Shown: positions 21,509 through 32,504, counted from the stretch's first letter. The stretch: 64,000 nucleotides of DNA from Henricia sp. BOLD:AAB3569 (GCA_037783545.1 JBBELK010000397.1:62001-126000); one strand, 5' to 3'. Notes: generated by a model from the letters alone, not told the origin. Program-made: numbers and translations.

Positions 21509-22440
21509 ATCTAAAAATGTTTGAAAGTCTTCTTTAACAGAGGAGAAAACACTCGCAGAAGGTTGCATATTTCTCCAAAATATGCAAGCATAGCAAATCT
21601 GGTTAATAAAGTGGCCCAAGGGAGTGTTTATTTTCAAGCATTAGCTGGATCCATTTCCGAATATGAAAAATATTTTAATTGGCGTCTAAATAGGCTTCAT
21701 GTAAGCCACCATGTTTTGCAATATAGCACTCGGACTCGAGGGGGCGTGACGTCACGCATGCAATGCTGTAGAGATCGTACTGCGCATGTTAACAACTGTC
21801 CGTTGCGCTAATACCTCTTCACATTTTCACATTTTCCTGGATGCACGAAGATTCTGTCTCTCTAGAAATATTTGTAGAGAATGCTCAAAGTTGCCCCTTG
21901 ACACATTCAGGAACAATGCAACGAGGCATAATACACGCTAAATCTGGCCGAAAATTCAACTTGTTCAGCGGCAAAATTAAACGCGGCTGATCATTCCATT
22001 CACTATATACACGCACCGTCCATCAGATACGCTCAAGTGCACAGTCGGGTTACTACACAGTGTATACCTATCGGCGTGTTGTATCGGGAAACAAGGCAGG
22101 CAATGATTCAGCCAATAAAACTTATTGCATGGTTTACGTCATCCTCCCGCGCGAAGAGGCCGGGAAAGTTTAAATATGGCGCAACGCATAGGCAGAATTG
22201 TTGCAAAGTTTATGATAAAAAATTATTATGTTGCGGACATTGTAAAAAAAATTCCTAGGATTCCCGTATATAGTTAAATGCATAAGAAAATAGGTAGGTG
22301 GTATTGTCTCTCCCTTTAAGAATTTCTTTCAGAACCAAAAACATGATGAGTGCACCTTTAAGCCCTAGCAAAAGCTTCACCCAGACTTTCCATGGCATAC
22401 TCAGACTGTCTGGCAGGCCCCAACATGTATTCGTGTATCC
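21509..22440. other. Intergenic, no gene recognised
   Basis: Includes CpG-containing segments near 21730-21810 and 22140-22180. Frames of 73-96 codons show no family features. Confidence 0.5.
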
Positions 22441-22447
22441 AGTCCCC

Positions 22448-22714
22448 AGCAGCAGATTTCACAAAAAAATTCGTAGCTTGCGCTACTTTTGAAAATGGCA
22501 TTTAGCCCCCCTTACAAAAAAGGATCCTATAGGATTCCTATAGGATTTCCAAAAATCCTATAGGATTTTTCCTATAGGATTCCTATCTATAGGACTTTTT
22601 TGTAAGGGCCCATAGGCTTGCATGTAATTTACACAGGAATGTTGCGCATCATACGCAATAAAAAGTTGCGCAAGCAAGCTTATGCAGTGCGTAAGGATTC
22701 GTGAAATCTGCTGC
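22448..22714. mobile_element. Family I MITE with a nested 110-bp element
   Basis: Ends AGCAGCAGATTTCAC and GTGAAATCTGCTGC. Comparison with the uninterrupted copy at 33901-34060 (AGCCCCATAGGCTTGCGTG) shows that 22509-22618 is an insertion. Confidence 0.82.
22509..22618. mobile_element. 110-bp palindromic element with CCTATAGGA repeats
   Basis: Ends CCCTTACAAAAAAG and CTTTTTTGTAAGGG, flanked by CCC on both sides (22506-22508, 22619-22621), a probable 3-bp duplication. The inside consists of repeats of ATCCTATAGGATT. Confidence 0.82.
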
Positions 22715-23477
22715 AGTAGTTGGACTAACTTTAATATATGCGTAGGGTGTAATTGTTTAGCCTACACGTGTAACACCAACAGTACGGTAACACATCAGCA
22801 CATTTGTTTTGCCATCATGTGACGTGTCTGCCTCAGTGTCAGTCACCACTACCCGAGCCTCTGGTGGAAAGGTTTAGTGTAATGATGTAACGTACCTGGT
22901 AACCGCATGGTGTTCGTTTTTTGAATCTTTGAGAGACTTCCCCATGCGATGTAAACCCCGTGTATTTCGGTGAAAGCTAAGCGAACGCACCCAGAAGTAA
23001 AGCAATAAATAACGTTATTTTCAGTACAAATGAAAGTAGACTGCCGAACGTGCCATTTTATATCCTACAACAACAACAACAAATGAAAGTATATTGACTC
23101 GAAATCTTTACCTCAAGTGGTTGCTGTGTTGTGTCGCTTTCTTCGCGACAAGATTTTACTTGGATGAAGTTTTATTTGCGAGACCACAACGTGATGCCCG
23201 TGGCGCGGCGACTGACCGTACCGCCGCTTCGTCGACGACTCGTATTCTTGTATTCATAAAATGTCCGTCTGCCAATATGTACACTACACATCCATGCATG
23301 TGAAACAAGTATGAACGGCTGTTGTATGTTTGAACACAAAAAACATTTCCCAGACGTACTCTTACGCTACTCCGGTACATCGCGGCAAAGGGTACCTGTC
23401 TAGTTCTTAACAATTATCTACTGCACTTTAAACTAGAAGGGGAGGGCTGCGTCGCCGGTCGATTTTGTGGCTCCAAA
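22715..23477. other. COMMD5 5' flank
   Basis: Contains (CAA)n at 23069-23083 and a CpG-bearing stretch at 23190-23420, a likely promoter region. No TATA box is obvious. GGGGAGGGCTGCGTCGCCGG lies about 30 bp upstream of the COMMD5 start codon. Confidence 0.45.
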
Positions 23478-23616
23478 ATGTCGGGTTCTTCAAAATCAAT
23501 TATTGGGGCGTCCGATCGGACCCCTTTCACTGGTCCAAGGACACCCATGGAAGTAAAGCTCATGGCTAAGGGCTTGAAGAATCTTGAAAAGGATACCTTC
23601 AGAAAGCTTTTGAAAG
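23478..23616 (+). CDS. COMMD5: COMMD5 exon 1 with start codon
   Basis: Residues 1-46 plus one base. MSGSSKSIIGASDRTPFTGP is followed by MEVKLMAKGLKNLEKDTF and RKLLK. The donor is AAAG|GTAAAT, phase 1. The ATG context is CCAAAATGT. Confidence 0.92.
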
Positions 23617-26600
23617 GTAAATATTGAGCGAAAGGTAAATATTAATCTACCACCGTACCGTTAAAGGAGCGTAATCACATTTTAGACCACCCCATTTTCC
23701 CATGGGTGGTTAGATTTTGAAACCATATCATGTGTCATATTTTTCTCAGGCCAAATAAATGGTGTGTTTACGGTAACCCGACCGACCTGGAATTTTTTAG
23801 GCCAAATTGCTGACCTCAAACCTTTTATTGCCAATTTTCAAGTTGATAATTTTAAATGAGCACTTTTTGCAATAATTTCTAACGAACATAACATTTTCTA
23901 CACCTGAAGCTGTTAATAGTGAGTTTCAAACATTGCAAAACAACACGCAAATGCATAAACTGAAACGTTAAAAAATAAAATGACAAAATAAAAAAAAATT
24001 TCTACCTACCTAGGCCTACCTGGATTTGTTTTAAGCGGTTAGCCGTTACCGTAAACGCACCATTTATTTTGTTTGGCCTCATTATCATTCTGAAATTTTG
24101 CGCTCTCAATTTGTATATTTCCAGGGATATCATCAAAAATCCTTCAAAGTTATCATCCCCGCGCGCATCACTTTTGGCAAAATTCCAGATTTTGTTTTGA
24201 TTTTTTTATTTATGATTGACAGGTTTTTAAAATGTTTTTTTTGGTTTTATTTTGTTTGTTTTTTTTTAAATCTTTTGTTATTAATCTTAACAATAGAACA
24301 AGTTTAATTGAAAAAATTAGTTTAAAAATTAGGTTTTTATTGCTTAATTACCTGATTGACCCCTCGTTTTAGCCTTTCGCATAAAAAGAACGGTGATTTC
24401 TGGCTGACACCAAAATTTAAAAAATAAATAAAAAATGAGCCCTTCCTCATCACTTTTTTGAGCTTGGTAGGATGATAAGCTAATTATTTGTTTTTATGGG
24501 GCCTTAGTAAACAGGGGTCGATTTCACTAAACTGTTCGTAAGTTAAGGTCCATAATAAGTTTACGATGAATCGTACGGCTGCGATGGATCGTGGCTACGA
24601 TGGTTGCTGCGATGGATTTCACCAAACCTATCGTAAGCGCGATGCATTCGATTATCGATTAAGGATATTTGCATATTTACTCTAAGGCTGTTTGCTGTTC
24701 TGAATTAAGTTTTTAATAAAACGGTCGTTGGCTACACGACTTCAAAAAGTCTCCGTGTCCGTTCTGCGTATAGTGCAAGCGCGCGCGTTAAATGTGGCGC
24801 GCAGCTTACTGGACACGCGGCGTACCATTTCGTGCATTTACAAAGTGCGTGAGCGCTATTTGTTTTGCGCGTTTTAAAGTCGCGCGTAGGACGCGTGTAG
24901 AACACAGTGGCATCATTCAAATTTTTATTCCACGCGTACGTAGACAATGTATGGATGGCCACTGCAACTGCAGATGTTTAGTGTTTTTGCATGCATACAG
25001 TGAAAACATCGGACACTGAATAGTTTTTAAGCGACACTTTGTCCCCAGCTAAAATCGTAGGTACCGTAATATACATTTTTCTTGTTTATATCGCGTAGCA
25101 TAGAATCTAACAAGAGTAGCAATCAGTTTTATAAAACAAAAGGACTTTACAAGTTGGGACCATTACTTCAGTTTTTTTTCCCCTTTTGTTACGTTTAGCT
25201 GCAGTGTCGCTGATTGAAGGAGAAGACATTCCAGAGGGTGTATGCTCATCTCTTGCAACCGACGCGCTCTCTCAAGAGTTTATTAGTATAGTGTTTGCAG
25301 GCATCTGTACAGTATTAAGAAGTGCTTTGAGAATACCGGCTACATCGTTAAAACCAGAGGTATATAATCAAAAATGGCCACCATTTTTTAGAAATTGACT
25401 ATTCCGTTTTTGTCTTAAAGATAGTATACATGATTGGTAAACTGTTACAAATAGTTTTATCTCCCTGTGTGATTGAAGATATGCATGATTAAAACCAACC
25501 TGAGCAAAAACCAGCTCCGTACTTCGTCTAACTTTTGAGAAAACAGTCAAAAAAGGGTTTGCAGTCATTTCGCACAAAACCACTTCGCCCTCAACCATTT
25601 CGCCCTGAACCACGGCCTGTGCACGAAGTGGTTTTGGGGCAAAGTGGCATTTGGGCGATGTAGTGTTTGGATGAAGTAATTTGTGGCGAAATGGCACTCG
25701 GACGAAGTGGTTTGGGGCGAAATGGCACTTGGGCGAAATGGTTTTGGGGCGAATTGAGTTTTCGTCTCATGAGATGAAAACTTATTGTTTTACTCATTTC
25801 TCAAAGACTATAGCACTTCAGACAAAACCATTTCAGGGGAAGTTTTCTACAGTCATCATGTTTATATTGTGTAAGTTAGGCGTAAATCTGTGAACTTTTC
25901 TGATTTCGAGATTACCAATGATGTATACTGCCTTTAAGCCACGTTCAGATTATCGCTGAAAATCCCTGCTTGTATGCTGTGCTTACAGCGTTTCCCCTTA
26001 ACTTTTTTCCCAACTGGCCAACAGGGCCAGTTGGCTTAAGTCTTCACTGGCCTGTCGGCATTTCAAGTGGCCCGGTTAAAATTTCCGGTTGTTCTTTTTA
26101 CACACAGTCGACCTTTAATGCTTGCTATAACCACATTTGAGTGAATAAATTAGGACAATTTTTGTAGTCATGAGGTTCTCCCCAGTACAAGTTATATTTT
26201 AACTGGACAGCCGGACCATTTGGGGAGGCCTTCCAACTGGCCCGAGATGATTTCAACTGTCATTTGGCCAACGGACCAGTGCTAATTCGAACGCTGGCTT
26301 ACCGCATTGCATGAGCTCCCAATCACCGATCTTTCCAAAATAGAAAATTCCACTCCGGTAACTTGGAACTTCTCTGTGATACCTCATTGGCTGCACAATG
26401 GAAAGGTCAGCGCACCACGATCAAAGTTCAGATTTTTGTCGCAAGAGGCCGTGCACAAGCAGAAAATCAGCTCTTGTACAAACCAATGGCACAGGCTTGT
26501 GCAAGACCATTTTTTCCGCGATAGTGTGAACGCCACTTTAAACCTACAACTTCATGAGACATAGTATTTCTGTGACGTAAATCTGTGTACATTTCTAATT

Positions 26601-29600
26601 TTCGAGATACCAATCATGTATACTGCCTTTAAAATGTCTTAACAACCAGATATAATGGGAAAACCTAATTTTAGTAGTGAAAAAATGTGAAGATTTTAGT
26701 AAACAACATTGAGACTGACTGAACAAAAAAGTGTTTCCTAAGAGAACCTTCAATTTTTCCACTCCTAAATTTGGATTTTTTGTTTTCCATCAAACCTGAA
26801 CTGCAATGCTTGATAAAAGATTTTAAGAAAACAAAACAGTAATGGCCAACTTCTTAGTTCTTAACTTACATTTGTAAAAGAATTTTCCTTTTTTCTTTTA
26901 GATCTTTAAAGAGGACTTGAAAGAATTAAGGTACGTGGATTTGCAAAGACATACATAATATGTGCAAGTGAAGTTCTTACACAGTATTTAATAAGCCATT
27001 TAAAACTTTCCTTCTTAAGCTAAATGTTCCATCTTTTAAATCATAACGTCTTTTGCCGATAAAATCATAACAATTAATAGACCTGTTCGGGGTTTTTCGC
27101 AAACAATGAATTAGCATATTCATGTATTTTTGGTACAGCGGACCTTTGACATAGTATGGACCGGTTCTTAATCCTATCGCTTATTGCGGAATGCCATCTC
27201 TAGTAGGAACCAATCTATAAATGTCATAGGTCTGCTGTACCAATTTGTAATGATATGCTAATTCCATTGTGTTCATAAAACCCGGAAAAAGGTCTATTGT
27301 TTGCAAAATGCTCTTTACGAAATGTGAATATCTTATTTTTAACTTTCAGAGTTCCTAAAGAATTTGTTGCAGATTTCAGCAGTGCAGTTTATGGTGCAAA
27401 GTAAGTAGCACTTTTTACATTGTCAAACTCATTTTATGGTAACTCAAGAATCCTGTTGACTTAAACTAAGAATCGATTCCCATCACAAGTATACATAGAG
27501 CAATAGATTTTACCATGCTTAACTTGAAACTTTGCTTATTCTCTTGAGGCTGCACTTTAAAGGAAGGGACAACACTTGTTTGAAGTTATCGTCAAATTTA
27601 ATCAAAATATTACCGATGTATTGCCCAGTGAATCAGAGAAACTTGTTTTCAACATCGGCAACCCAATTCATTTTGATGATCTACTCTGCAACTATATGCT
27701 GCGCCATATTTGAAATTTTGAAAGGGATGATGACGTCAACCATGCAATGATTGCATGGATGATGTCAAGATTGATGACTTGTTTCCCCACTAACATACGC
27801 CGTGAAGTATGTAAAAATCTGTTGTGTCCTGACTCACGCCCTCTCAAGTCTGAGCGCCGAACTGCAAAAGGTGGTGACTTACATGAAGTGTACAGAGTTA
27901 GGCAACCCTTTGCAAGTGTTGTCCCTTCCTTTAACAAGATTTCACTGTCATTTTGTCTTTGTTTATGTTATACATACCATGGCCGAGTGGTTTGGGTCAT
28001 TGACTCGCAATCACAGGTGAAAACTTGGGGTTGCGGGTTCAAACTCCCCCTGGCTGCGGTACCTGTGCTTTTAAGCAAGGCACTCATCCACACTTGCTCC
28101 ATCCTTCGGAAGGGATGTAAAGCCGTTAGTCCAGTGAGTTAGGTAACGGTGACGCCATTTAACGATCCCAGAGCATTCTTTCGTGAAGAGCAAGGTGTCT
28201 CTGGCCATTTCTAATTCTTCATGGGTTTCCTCGCGCTTGCGAGTGACTGTGCAATGGGCACTTTTGGGGAATCCTTGGTGAATACCAGAATGAAATAATA
28301 ATAATACACTAAATCAAAAGAATACAGGGCCCCAATGTTCACAGTTTTGTCACACGTATCATAATTCTTCTTCTCCAGACGACAGTCATTAGAGACAGCT
28401 CTGATTAAGAATAGAAGCAGATTACCAACCCTAGACAGACTGCAGTGGAGACTAGACGTGGGAATTTCCACTAGGTAAGAATGGTTTTAAATTACCTTTT
28501 GGGAATCGGGGTGAGTTTGGGGTCGTCCACCGTGTTTACACTGGTCCCGAGCTCGGGATCAAGATTGACCCCCTGATAAGAAAGTGTTGAGGTTAACCGC
28601 AATGGCCTCGAGAGCCGCGTTTATATCTGTTGTTGATCCCGAGCGCGGAGCCAGAAGTTGCAGTCAAAGGTCAAGCTCAAAGGTCAAGCTCTTAGTGTCA
28701 TTGAATGCAGCAGAATTCCGAGATGTTCCGTCCAGTTTAGCCATTATTTCTGCGCTGGCCCAAATGTCCAAAAACTTCGCCAGTTCGTCGTTGCTCCAGG
28801 CGCTACAGCCCTCTGAAATCCATTGTATTTTTAACGAGGCTGGATCCACCACTAAAACTGAGCATTTTTTCATCTTCACAAGTTTCTTTGGGAACTTTAA
28901 AAGAATAATTGGTTTCAGTTCCAGAAGAAAATAATAAATTTAAAAAAGTAAATAAATGAGAAAGCAAGAGAATAATTTTACTATTATTTATCATTTTCTT
29001 GTGTCTCATTAATCCCTGCAGCGCCCTCAACAGAGTTCTTGAACCTACGATCTTAATGCAAACGACGCTTAGTAACGGTAGCATTCATACATTTGAGGTA
29101 AGCAATGCAGGTCACTTGATTTGCCCTTTTCTTAATAGCAATTTTAAGACCTCTGCTGCACTTATGGTTTGCTTAAAGGCCTGTAGATGATCTGTTTTTG
29201 AGCGATTATGCGAATAAAACCATTATAAATCAAAAGAAAGACATCAACAAACTCATCCGAAGAAATTTCAGCTTTGTCAAATGTACCACGTTAAAAATAA
29301 CCCATGAAAATCCATATGCGTTTTCCTGGTCTTGGCGGAGTGTTTCAAATATTCGTTCTCAGTTGATCGGGTACTATGTGGCTTGCGTCATGCACTCTGT
29401 GGCGCACATCATATACTGCGTGTGCGCGCGATCCATAAAAATGCATCGCGTTAGAACACGCACACACAGTACACAGCGCCCATGCATTTTGGACCGCGTA
29501 GATGCGAACCAAAAATAAGTAAATCGTTTGCAAACGATCTAAATAATTTCATCTTTACGGATTATTTTCTGGTAAAATTATATCATTTTGAGCGGAAACC

Positions 29601-29853
29601 TTTTATTGGGTAGTTGCTATTAATTCTTTACTTTCAGAACTTTTCCCCTGTAAACTCGTCGATTACTTTTTGGGGTCATTGCAAATGATACACTGGGCCT
29701 TTAATGCAGCATTGCATCAGATTTTAATACATTACCCTGTTGATTTGCTCTCAGGTGCCTATTTCCAAGTTCCATGAATTGCGATACAATGTGGCCTACG
29801 TCTTGAAGGAGATGGAAGATTTGGAAAAACGCAGCATTCTTAAGATAGAATAG
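23478..29853 (+). CDS. COMMD5: COMM domain-containing protein 5 (complete, 7 exons)
   Basis: Exons 23478-23616, 25199-25359, 26902-26930, 27350-27400, 28379-28474, 29022-29097 and 29755-29853 join in frame (651 nt) into 216 aa, close to human COMMD5 (224 aa). The N-terminal helical part carries LEKDTFRKLLK (residues 36-46) and RIPATSLKPE (91-100), both characteristic of COMMD5. The C-terminal COMM domain starts near LQWRLDVGIST (148-158), with the family Trp and DV. It ends in the leucine-rich helix FHELRYNVAYVLKEMEDLEK. COMMD5 is a subunit of the COMMD/CCDC22/CCDC93 (Commander) complex, which works with retriever and WASH to recycle endosomal cargo. The start is the only ATG in frame before the conserved block. 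Nothing in the sequence points to a fusion, truncation or frameshift. Confidence 0.95.
23661..24200. mobile_element. Family J MITE with nested element, in COMMD5 intron 1
   Basis: Left TTAAAGGAGCGTAATCACAT matches the uninterrupted copy at 30211-30558 (CATATCATGTGTCATATTTT then TCATTACCATTCTGAAATTT). The sequence between is a later insertion at 23749-24078. The right end is not well defined. Confidence 0.75.
23749..24078. mobile_element. 330-bp element with TCA target duplication
   Basis: Ends GGCCAAATAAATGGTGTGTT and inverted ACGCACCATTTATTTTGTTTGGCC-type sequence, flanked by TCA at 23746-23748 and 24079-24081. The 3-bp duplication suggests a Harbinger-like MITE. The empty site is visible in the 30211 copy. 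Confidence 0.82.
24201..25198. other. COMMD5 intron 1, remainder
   Basis: T-rich stretches, then a CpG-bearing region (24720-24960) with overlapping short frames on both strands. No gene was identified. Confidence 0.5.
25199..25359 (+). CDS. COMMD5: COMMD5 exon 2
   Basis: Residues 47-100. It includes VSLIEGEDIPEGV and ALRIPATSLKPE, matching the COMMD5 N-terminal helical domain. The acceptor is ACGTTTAG and the donor GAG|GTATAT, phase 0. Confidence 0.94.
25414..25937. mobile_element. Family B MITE, copy b
   Basis: Lies in COMMD5 intron 2. Ends CTTAAAGATAGTATACATGA and TACTGCCTTTAAG. The interior contains about seven GGGCGAA(A/G)TGG modules, giving the false frames with FAQVPFRPKPLRPS. Confidence 0.88.
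25944..26535. mobile_element. Probable inverted-repeat element (CGTTCAGATTATCGC)
   Basis: CACGTTCAGATTATCGCTGA on the left and GCGATAGTGTGAACGCCACT on the right are approximate inverses. A fragment of a family B right end follows at 26567-26634, as if this element split a second family B copy. Confidence 0.5.
26640..26901. other. COMMD5 intron 2, no feature seen
   Basis: Unremarkable A+T-rich intron sequence with the pyrimidine tract of the exon 3 acceptor at its end. Confidence 0.5.
26902..26930 (+). CDS. COMMD5: COMMD5 exon 3 (29-bp microexon)
   Basis: Residues 101-109 plus two bases, IFKEDLKEL. The acceptor is TTTCTTTTAG and the donor AAG|GTACGT. Although only 29 bp, it is needed for the frame and for the conserved block between LKPE and VPKEF. 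Confidence 0.9.
27106..27270. mobile_element. Hairpin MITE with TGGTACAGCGGACCTTTGAC ends
   Basis: TTGGTACAGCGGACCTTTGA is inverted near 27220-27245 (ATGTCATAGGTCTGCTGTAC). One end recurs at 50296. Lies in COMMD5 intron 3. Confidence 0.7.
27350..27400 (+). CDS. COMMD5: COMMD5 exon 4
   Basis: Residues 110-126 plus two bases, RVPKEFVADFSSAVYGA. This matches the COMMD5 region that reads IPQDLVGDLASVVFG in human. The acceptor is ACTTTCAG and the donor AA|GTAAGT. Confidence 0.92.
27401..27974. other. COMMD5 intron 4, proximal part
   Basis: Contains the palindrome CATGCAATGATTGCATG at 27742-27758. Frames of 72-131 codons run into the SINE behind and are not genes. Confidence 0.5.
27978..28305 (+). 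mobile_element. SINE-1, full-length copy
   Basis: Leu/Ser-type tRNA-like head (A box TGGCCGAGTGGTTTGGG, B box GGTTCAAACTC), body AAGCAAGGCACTCATCCACA and GGAAGGGATGTAAAGCCGTT, tail AATAATAATAC. Lies in COMMD5 intron 4, sense to the gene. Confidence 0.88.
28379..28474 (+). CDS. COMMD5: COMMD5 exon 5: start of COMM domain
   Basis: Residues 127-158 plus two bases. LDRLQWRLDVGIST contains the conserved Trp-Arg-hydrophobic-Asp-Val that opens the COMM domain. The acceptor is CTTCTCCAG and the donor AG|GTAAGA. Confidence 0.94.
28531..28700. mobile_element. Family G MITE, partial copy
   Basis: CCGTGTTTACACTGGTCCCG and CTCGGGATCAAGATTGACCC match the fuller copies at 35863 and 53953. A repeated AAAGGTCAAGCTC lies at its right. 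It sits between COMMD5 exons 5 and 6. Confidence 0.7.
29022..29097 (+). CDS. COMMD5: COMMD5 exon 6: COMM domain
   Basis: Residues 159-184, SALNRVLEPTILMQTTLSNG then SIHTFE, the beta strands of the COMM domain. The acceptor is CCCTGCAG and the donor GAG|GTAAGC, phase 0. Confidence 0.93.
29173..29703. mobile_element. Family D MITE, copy 2
   Basis: Nearly identical to 607-1143 over about 530 bp. Lies between COMMD5 exons 6 and 7, ending about 50 bp before the exon 7 acceptor. Confidence 0.88.
29755..29853 (+). CDS. COMMD5: COMMD5 exon 7 with stop
   Basis: Residues 185-216 and TAG. VPISKFHELRYNVAYVLKEM is the COMM-domain C-terminal helix; the protein ends KRSILKIE. The acceptor is TGCTCTCAG. 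No canonical AATAAA was identified close downstream. Confidence 0.95.
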   Translation: MPISKFHELRYNVAYVLKEMEDLEKRSILKIE

Positions 29854-30210
29854 ACACACTGGAATAAAGAAAAGCCAAGTCGCATTGTTGGTTAGATAGA
29901 CCCTTTGCACCAACGGCCATCTTAGGAGGCAATCACATTGTCACTGTGCATCATTCATTGAGTAGGTGCTTTGTGGATCTATTGTCACAACATTTCAATA
30001 AGAAAACCTGCCCCCTAAAATGGCCACTTGTGCAAAAGGTCTATAGGGGGTTCATAGGATGGGTTCAACCGTTGGGCACTGGAGAATTCATCTCGTCTGA
30101 AATTCTAAATGGTTACATTACATGTTCTATATTCCCCATACATGTGCTACTAAAATTTGCTAAAGATCACTGTTTTTTATATATTTTTATGAAAAGTAAT
30201 AATTCATAAT

Positions 30211-30558
30211 CTTTAAAGGAGCATGACCAGATCACATTTTTGAACCCCCCATTTTTCCCATGGATTTTGAGACCATATCATGTGTCATATTTTTCTCATT
30301 ACCATTCTGAAATTTCGCGCTCTCAATCCGTATATTTTTAAGGATATCGTCAAAAAACCAATGTTTTGTGAACTAATTTTTCTTGTTCCATAAAGCAGTG
30401 CAGTAATTACAACAAACTTTTTGCTTCTTCATTCAAATAGGAGATTGCAAACTTCCTTTTTTTCTTTCTTATGGATAATATTTTGGGAAGGTATTTTATA
30501 TGATTTTTAAGTTAAAACGAAATCAATTTTCTTGAAAAATCTGACCACGCTCCTTTAA
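30211..30558. mobile_element. Family J MITE, uninterrupted copy
   Basis: Ends TTTAAAGGAGCATGACCAGA and inverted TCTGACCACGCTCCTTTAAG. Downstream of COMMD5. Confidence 0.8.
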
Positions 30559-30845
30559 GGCAAATATGTGTTTGTTTCCTTGTAAATTAATAGATTATAA
30601 AACATGTTTTGCACAATTTCCAGCATTATTCTAGGGCTATTTTTAGCCCAAGCACATGTTATTATGCTTACCACAAAGCAACAACAAAAACAGAGAAAAG
30701 CAAAATCTTTTAATTTGGAAGCCAATGGTTTATTCAGAGTATTAAAATGAATGTACAGAGAAATGTTAATATTACACATATGATATGATGGTTGAAAGAT
30801 ATAAAAGATTCTCCCTATTCTACACATCTAACCACGTGTATCTTT

Positions 30846-30977
30846 AAAGGCAGAGGCTCGTCAATGCGCCAAATTTGTGCCACGAAATACGCAGCTCCAT
30901 GCCTTTGCTATGAAGGTGCGTAATTCTTGGCACGAATTTGGACTCACGCGCGCATTGACGAGCCTCTGCCTTTTACT
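30846..30977. mobile_element. 131-bp hairpin element
   Basis: AAAGGCAGAGGCTCGTCAAT and, inverted, ATTGACGAGCCTCTGCCTTT enclose a mostly palindromic interior (CCACGAAATACGCAGCTCCA). A diverged half copy lies at 59450-59556. Confidence 0.85.
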
Positions 30978-31015
30978 AAATAAGAAATTAAGATACAAGA
31001 TAATTTTAGTTTATA

Positions 31016-31243
31016 ATGAATGCCGAGGGGCATTTTCTACAGTTTGTAACATTACATGTGACATCAGTTACCGTAAAAATGGCCTTATAATGACCCCCAG
31101 CAAGCTACATGTAGCGTGCCATCCTGTGGCACAATATATCCTGCATTCGATGACACGCAACATGCAGCTCTCTATAAGGTCATTTTCACGGGAACTGACT
31201 TTACATGTAACATCAGTTACCGTGAAAATGCCCCAAAGCTAGT
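31016..31243. mobile_element. Inverted-repeat element with ACATCAGTTACCGT repeats
   Basis: GGGGCATTTTCTACAG at the left and GAAAATGCCCC at the right; ACATCAGTTACCGTAAAAAT and ACATCAGTTACCGTGAAAAT are direct repeats at 31061 and 31211. The 121-codon frame across it is an artefact. Confidence 0.65.
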
Positions 31244-31489
31244 TTGAATGTCAACTAGCGTGACACTACTTCAGTTTTGCATTTAATTCTGGCAGCCGGA
31301 TTTGTCTATTTATCACGTTCAAATGACGTCACTTCCTATAAATTGTCACGTGCATCCGAGTTTTAAGCGTAATTTTTTGTGACGCACATCGGTTGCGCCG
31401 TATTTCGAGCAACATTTTCCAGGGTGAACGTACTTGATGGCGTTTAATACGCAGTAGCATTTTTCCTACAAAGATGGCGTCTGGGAGAG

Positions 31490-31643
31490 TGGTCAATAGA
31501 CTTCTAAAGTGTGACGTAGTTGCCATGGTAATCTGAAACGTCCATTGGTACAGCGCAGGGAAACAGTTCATTGGTTTTAGTGTAGACCCAAAAACCATGG
31601 CAACACACAATGGGCGACGTTTTCACTTTAGTAGTCTATAGTC
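31490..31643. mobile_element. Family H MITE, copy 2
   Basis: TCAATAGACTTCTAAAGTGT at the left and ACTTTAGTAGTCTATAG at the right; shares CGTCCATTGGTACAGCGCAG-type interior (inverted) with 33447-33608. Confidence 0.75.
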
Positions 31644-32504
31644 ACTGCTTGAATGTGCTTTTATTGGAATGTATATGTATAGAACTGTAAATTTGGGACC
31701 AAAGGGGAATTTTAAAATGGCAACCCAAGTACAAAAATCTGTTTGATAAACATTTTATATTATTTAAATGAAATTGGAGTAGTGATGCTGCAAGTTTGTT
31801 TTCCTCCCCCAAGGGAAAATTCCAAACCCAGATCTTACCAATATATGAAGATTTCTTAAGATATTCCTAGTAGTACAGTCACTGTAACACAGAGGTGCAT
31901 CATGCTCAACCAACGTAACATCTTCATAGTGATTTACATTATGCGGGTCTTCCTTGACTAAACCACAAAAGAAACGTAGTCTTTCTTAATTTGTATGAAA
32001 CCTATAAAAAAAAAGCATGCCCTTTGTCATTTTTATTGTGCATAATTTTAAAATGTTGTACCATTACGCTGAAAGTTGACCCAAATATGCTATTTTCAAA
32101 ATGAAGGTTCCAGAATCAAGCGACGTTTCTTTTGTGGTTTAGTACTTGATGATCCCCAAGCTACTCAGAGTTTAAAAAGTTTTACCGAAGCTAGAATTAT
32201 GAATATGTACGAGGTATAGTAATTCAAATTAAATCTCACAAAACATAATATTGCTTTATTTAGGTGACATACACAGGGATGTGATTTGTTCCGGTTTTTT
32301 CCCGGAATAATCTTTGTCACAAACCAATATGATAAAAGAAAGTTCCGGGGAAAAACCGGAACAAACACATACAAAATCATGTATTTCTTGCAAGATGATA
32401 TTTTTCTTGACTATTTACAGAAACAAGTATCCCTCTCCAAAATGCAGCAAAATCTTGACAAATCTACCCAAGATATGACATCACACTACCATAGAATGTG
32501 TAAA
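31644..32504. other. Intergenic, one small hairpin
   Basis: A hairpin at 32286-32368 (TGTTCCGGTTTTTTCCCGGA and inverse). Otherwise no gene or recognisable repeat between COMMD5 and LONRF. Confidence 0.5.

Noticed and set aside
25591-25893. Frames reading FAQVPFRPKPLRPS-like peptides at several places
   Set aside because: They are translations of family B modules and recur wherever that element is present.
30877-31242. 121-codon plus-strand frame
   Set aside because: It spans two inverted-repeat elements and has no family similarity.
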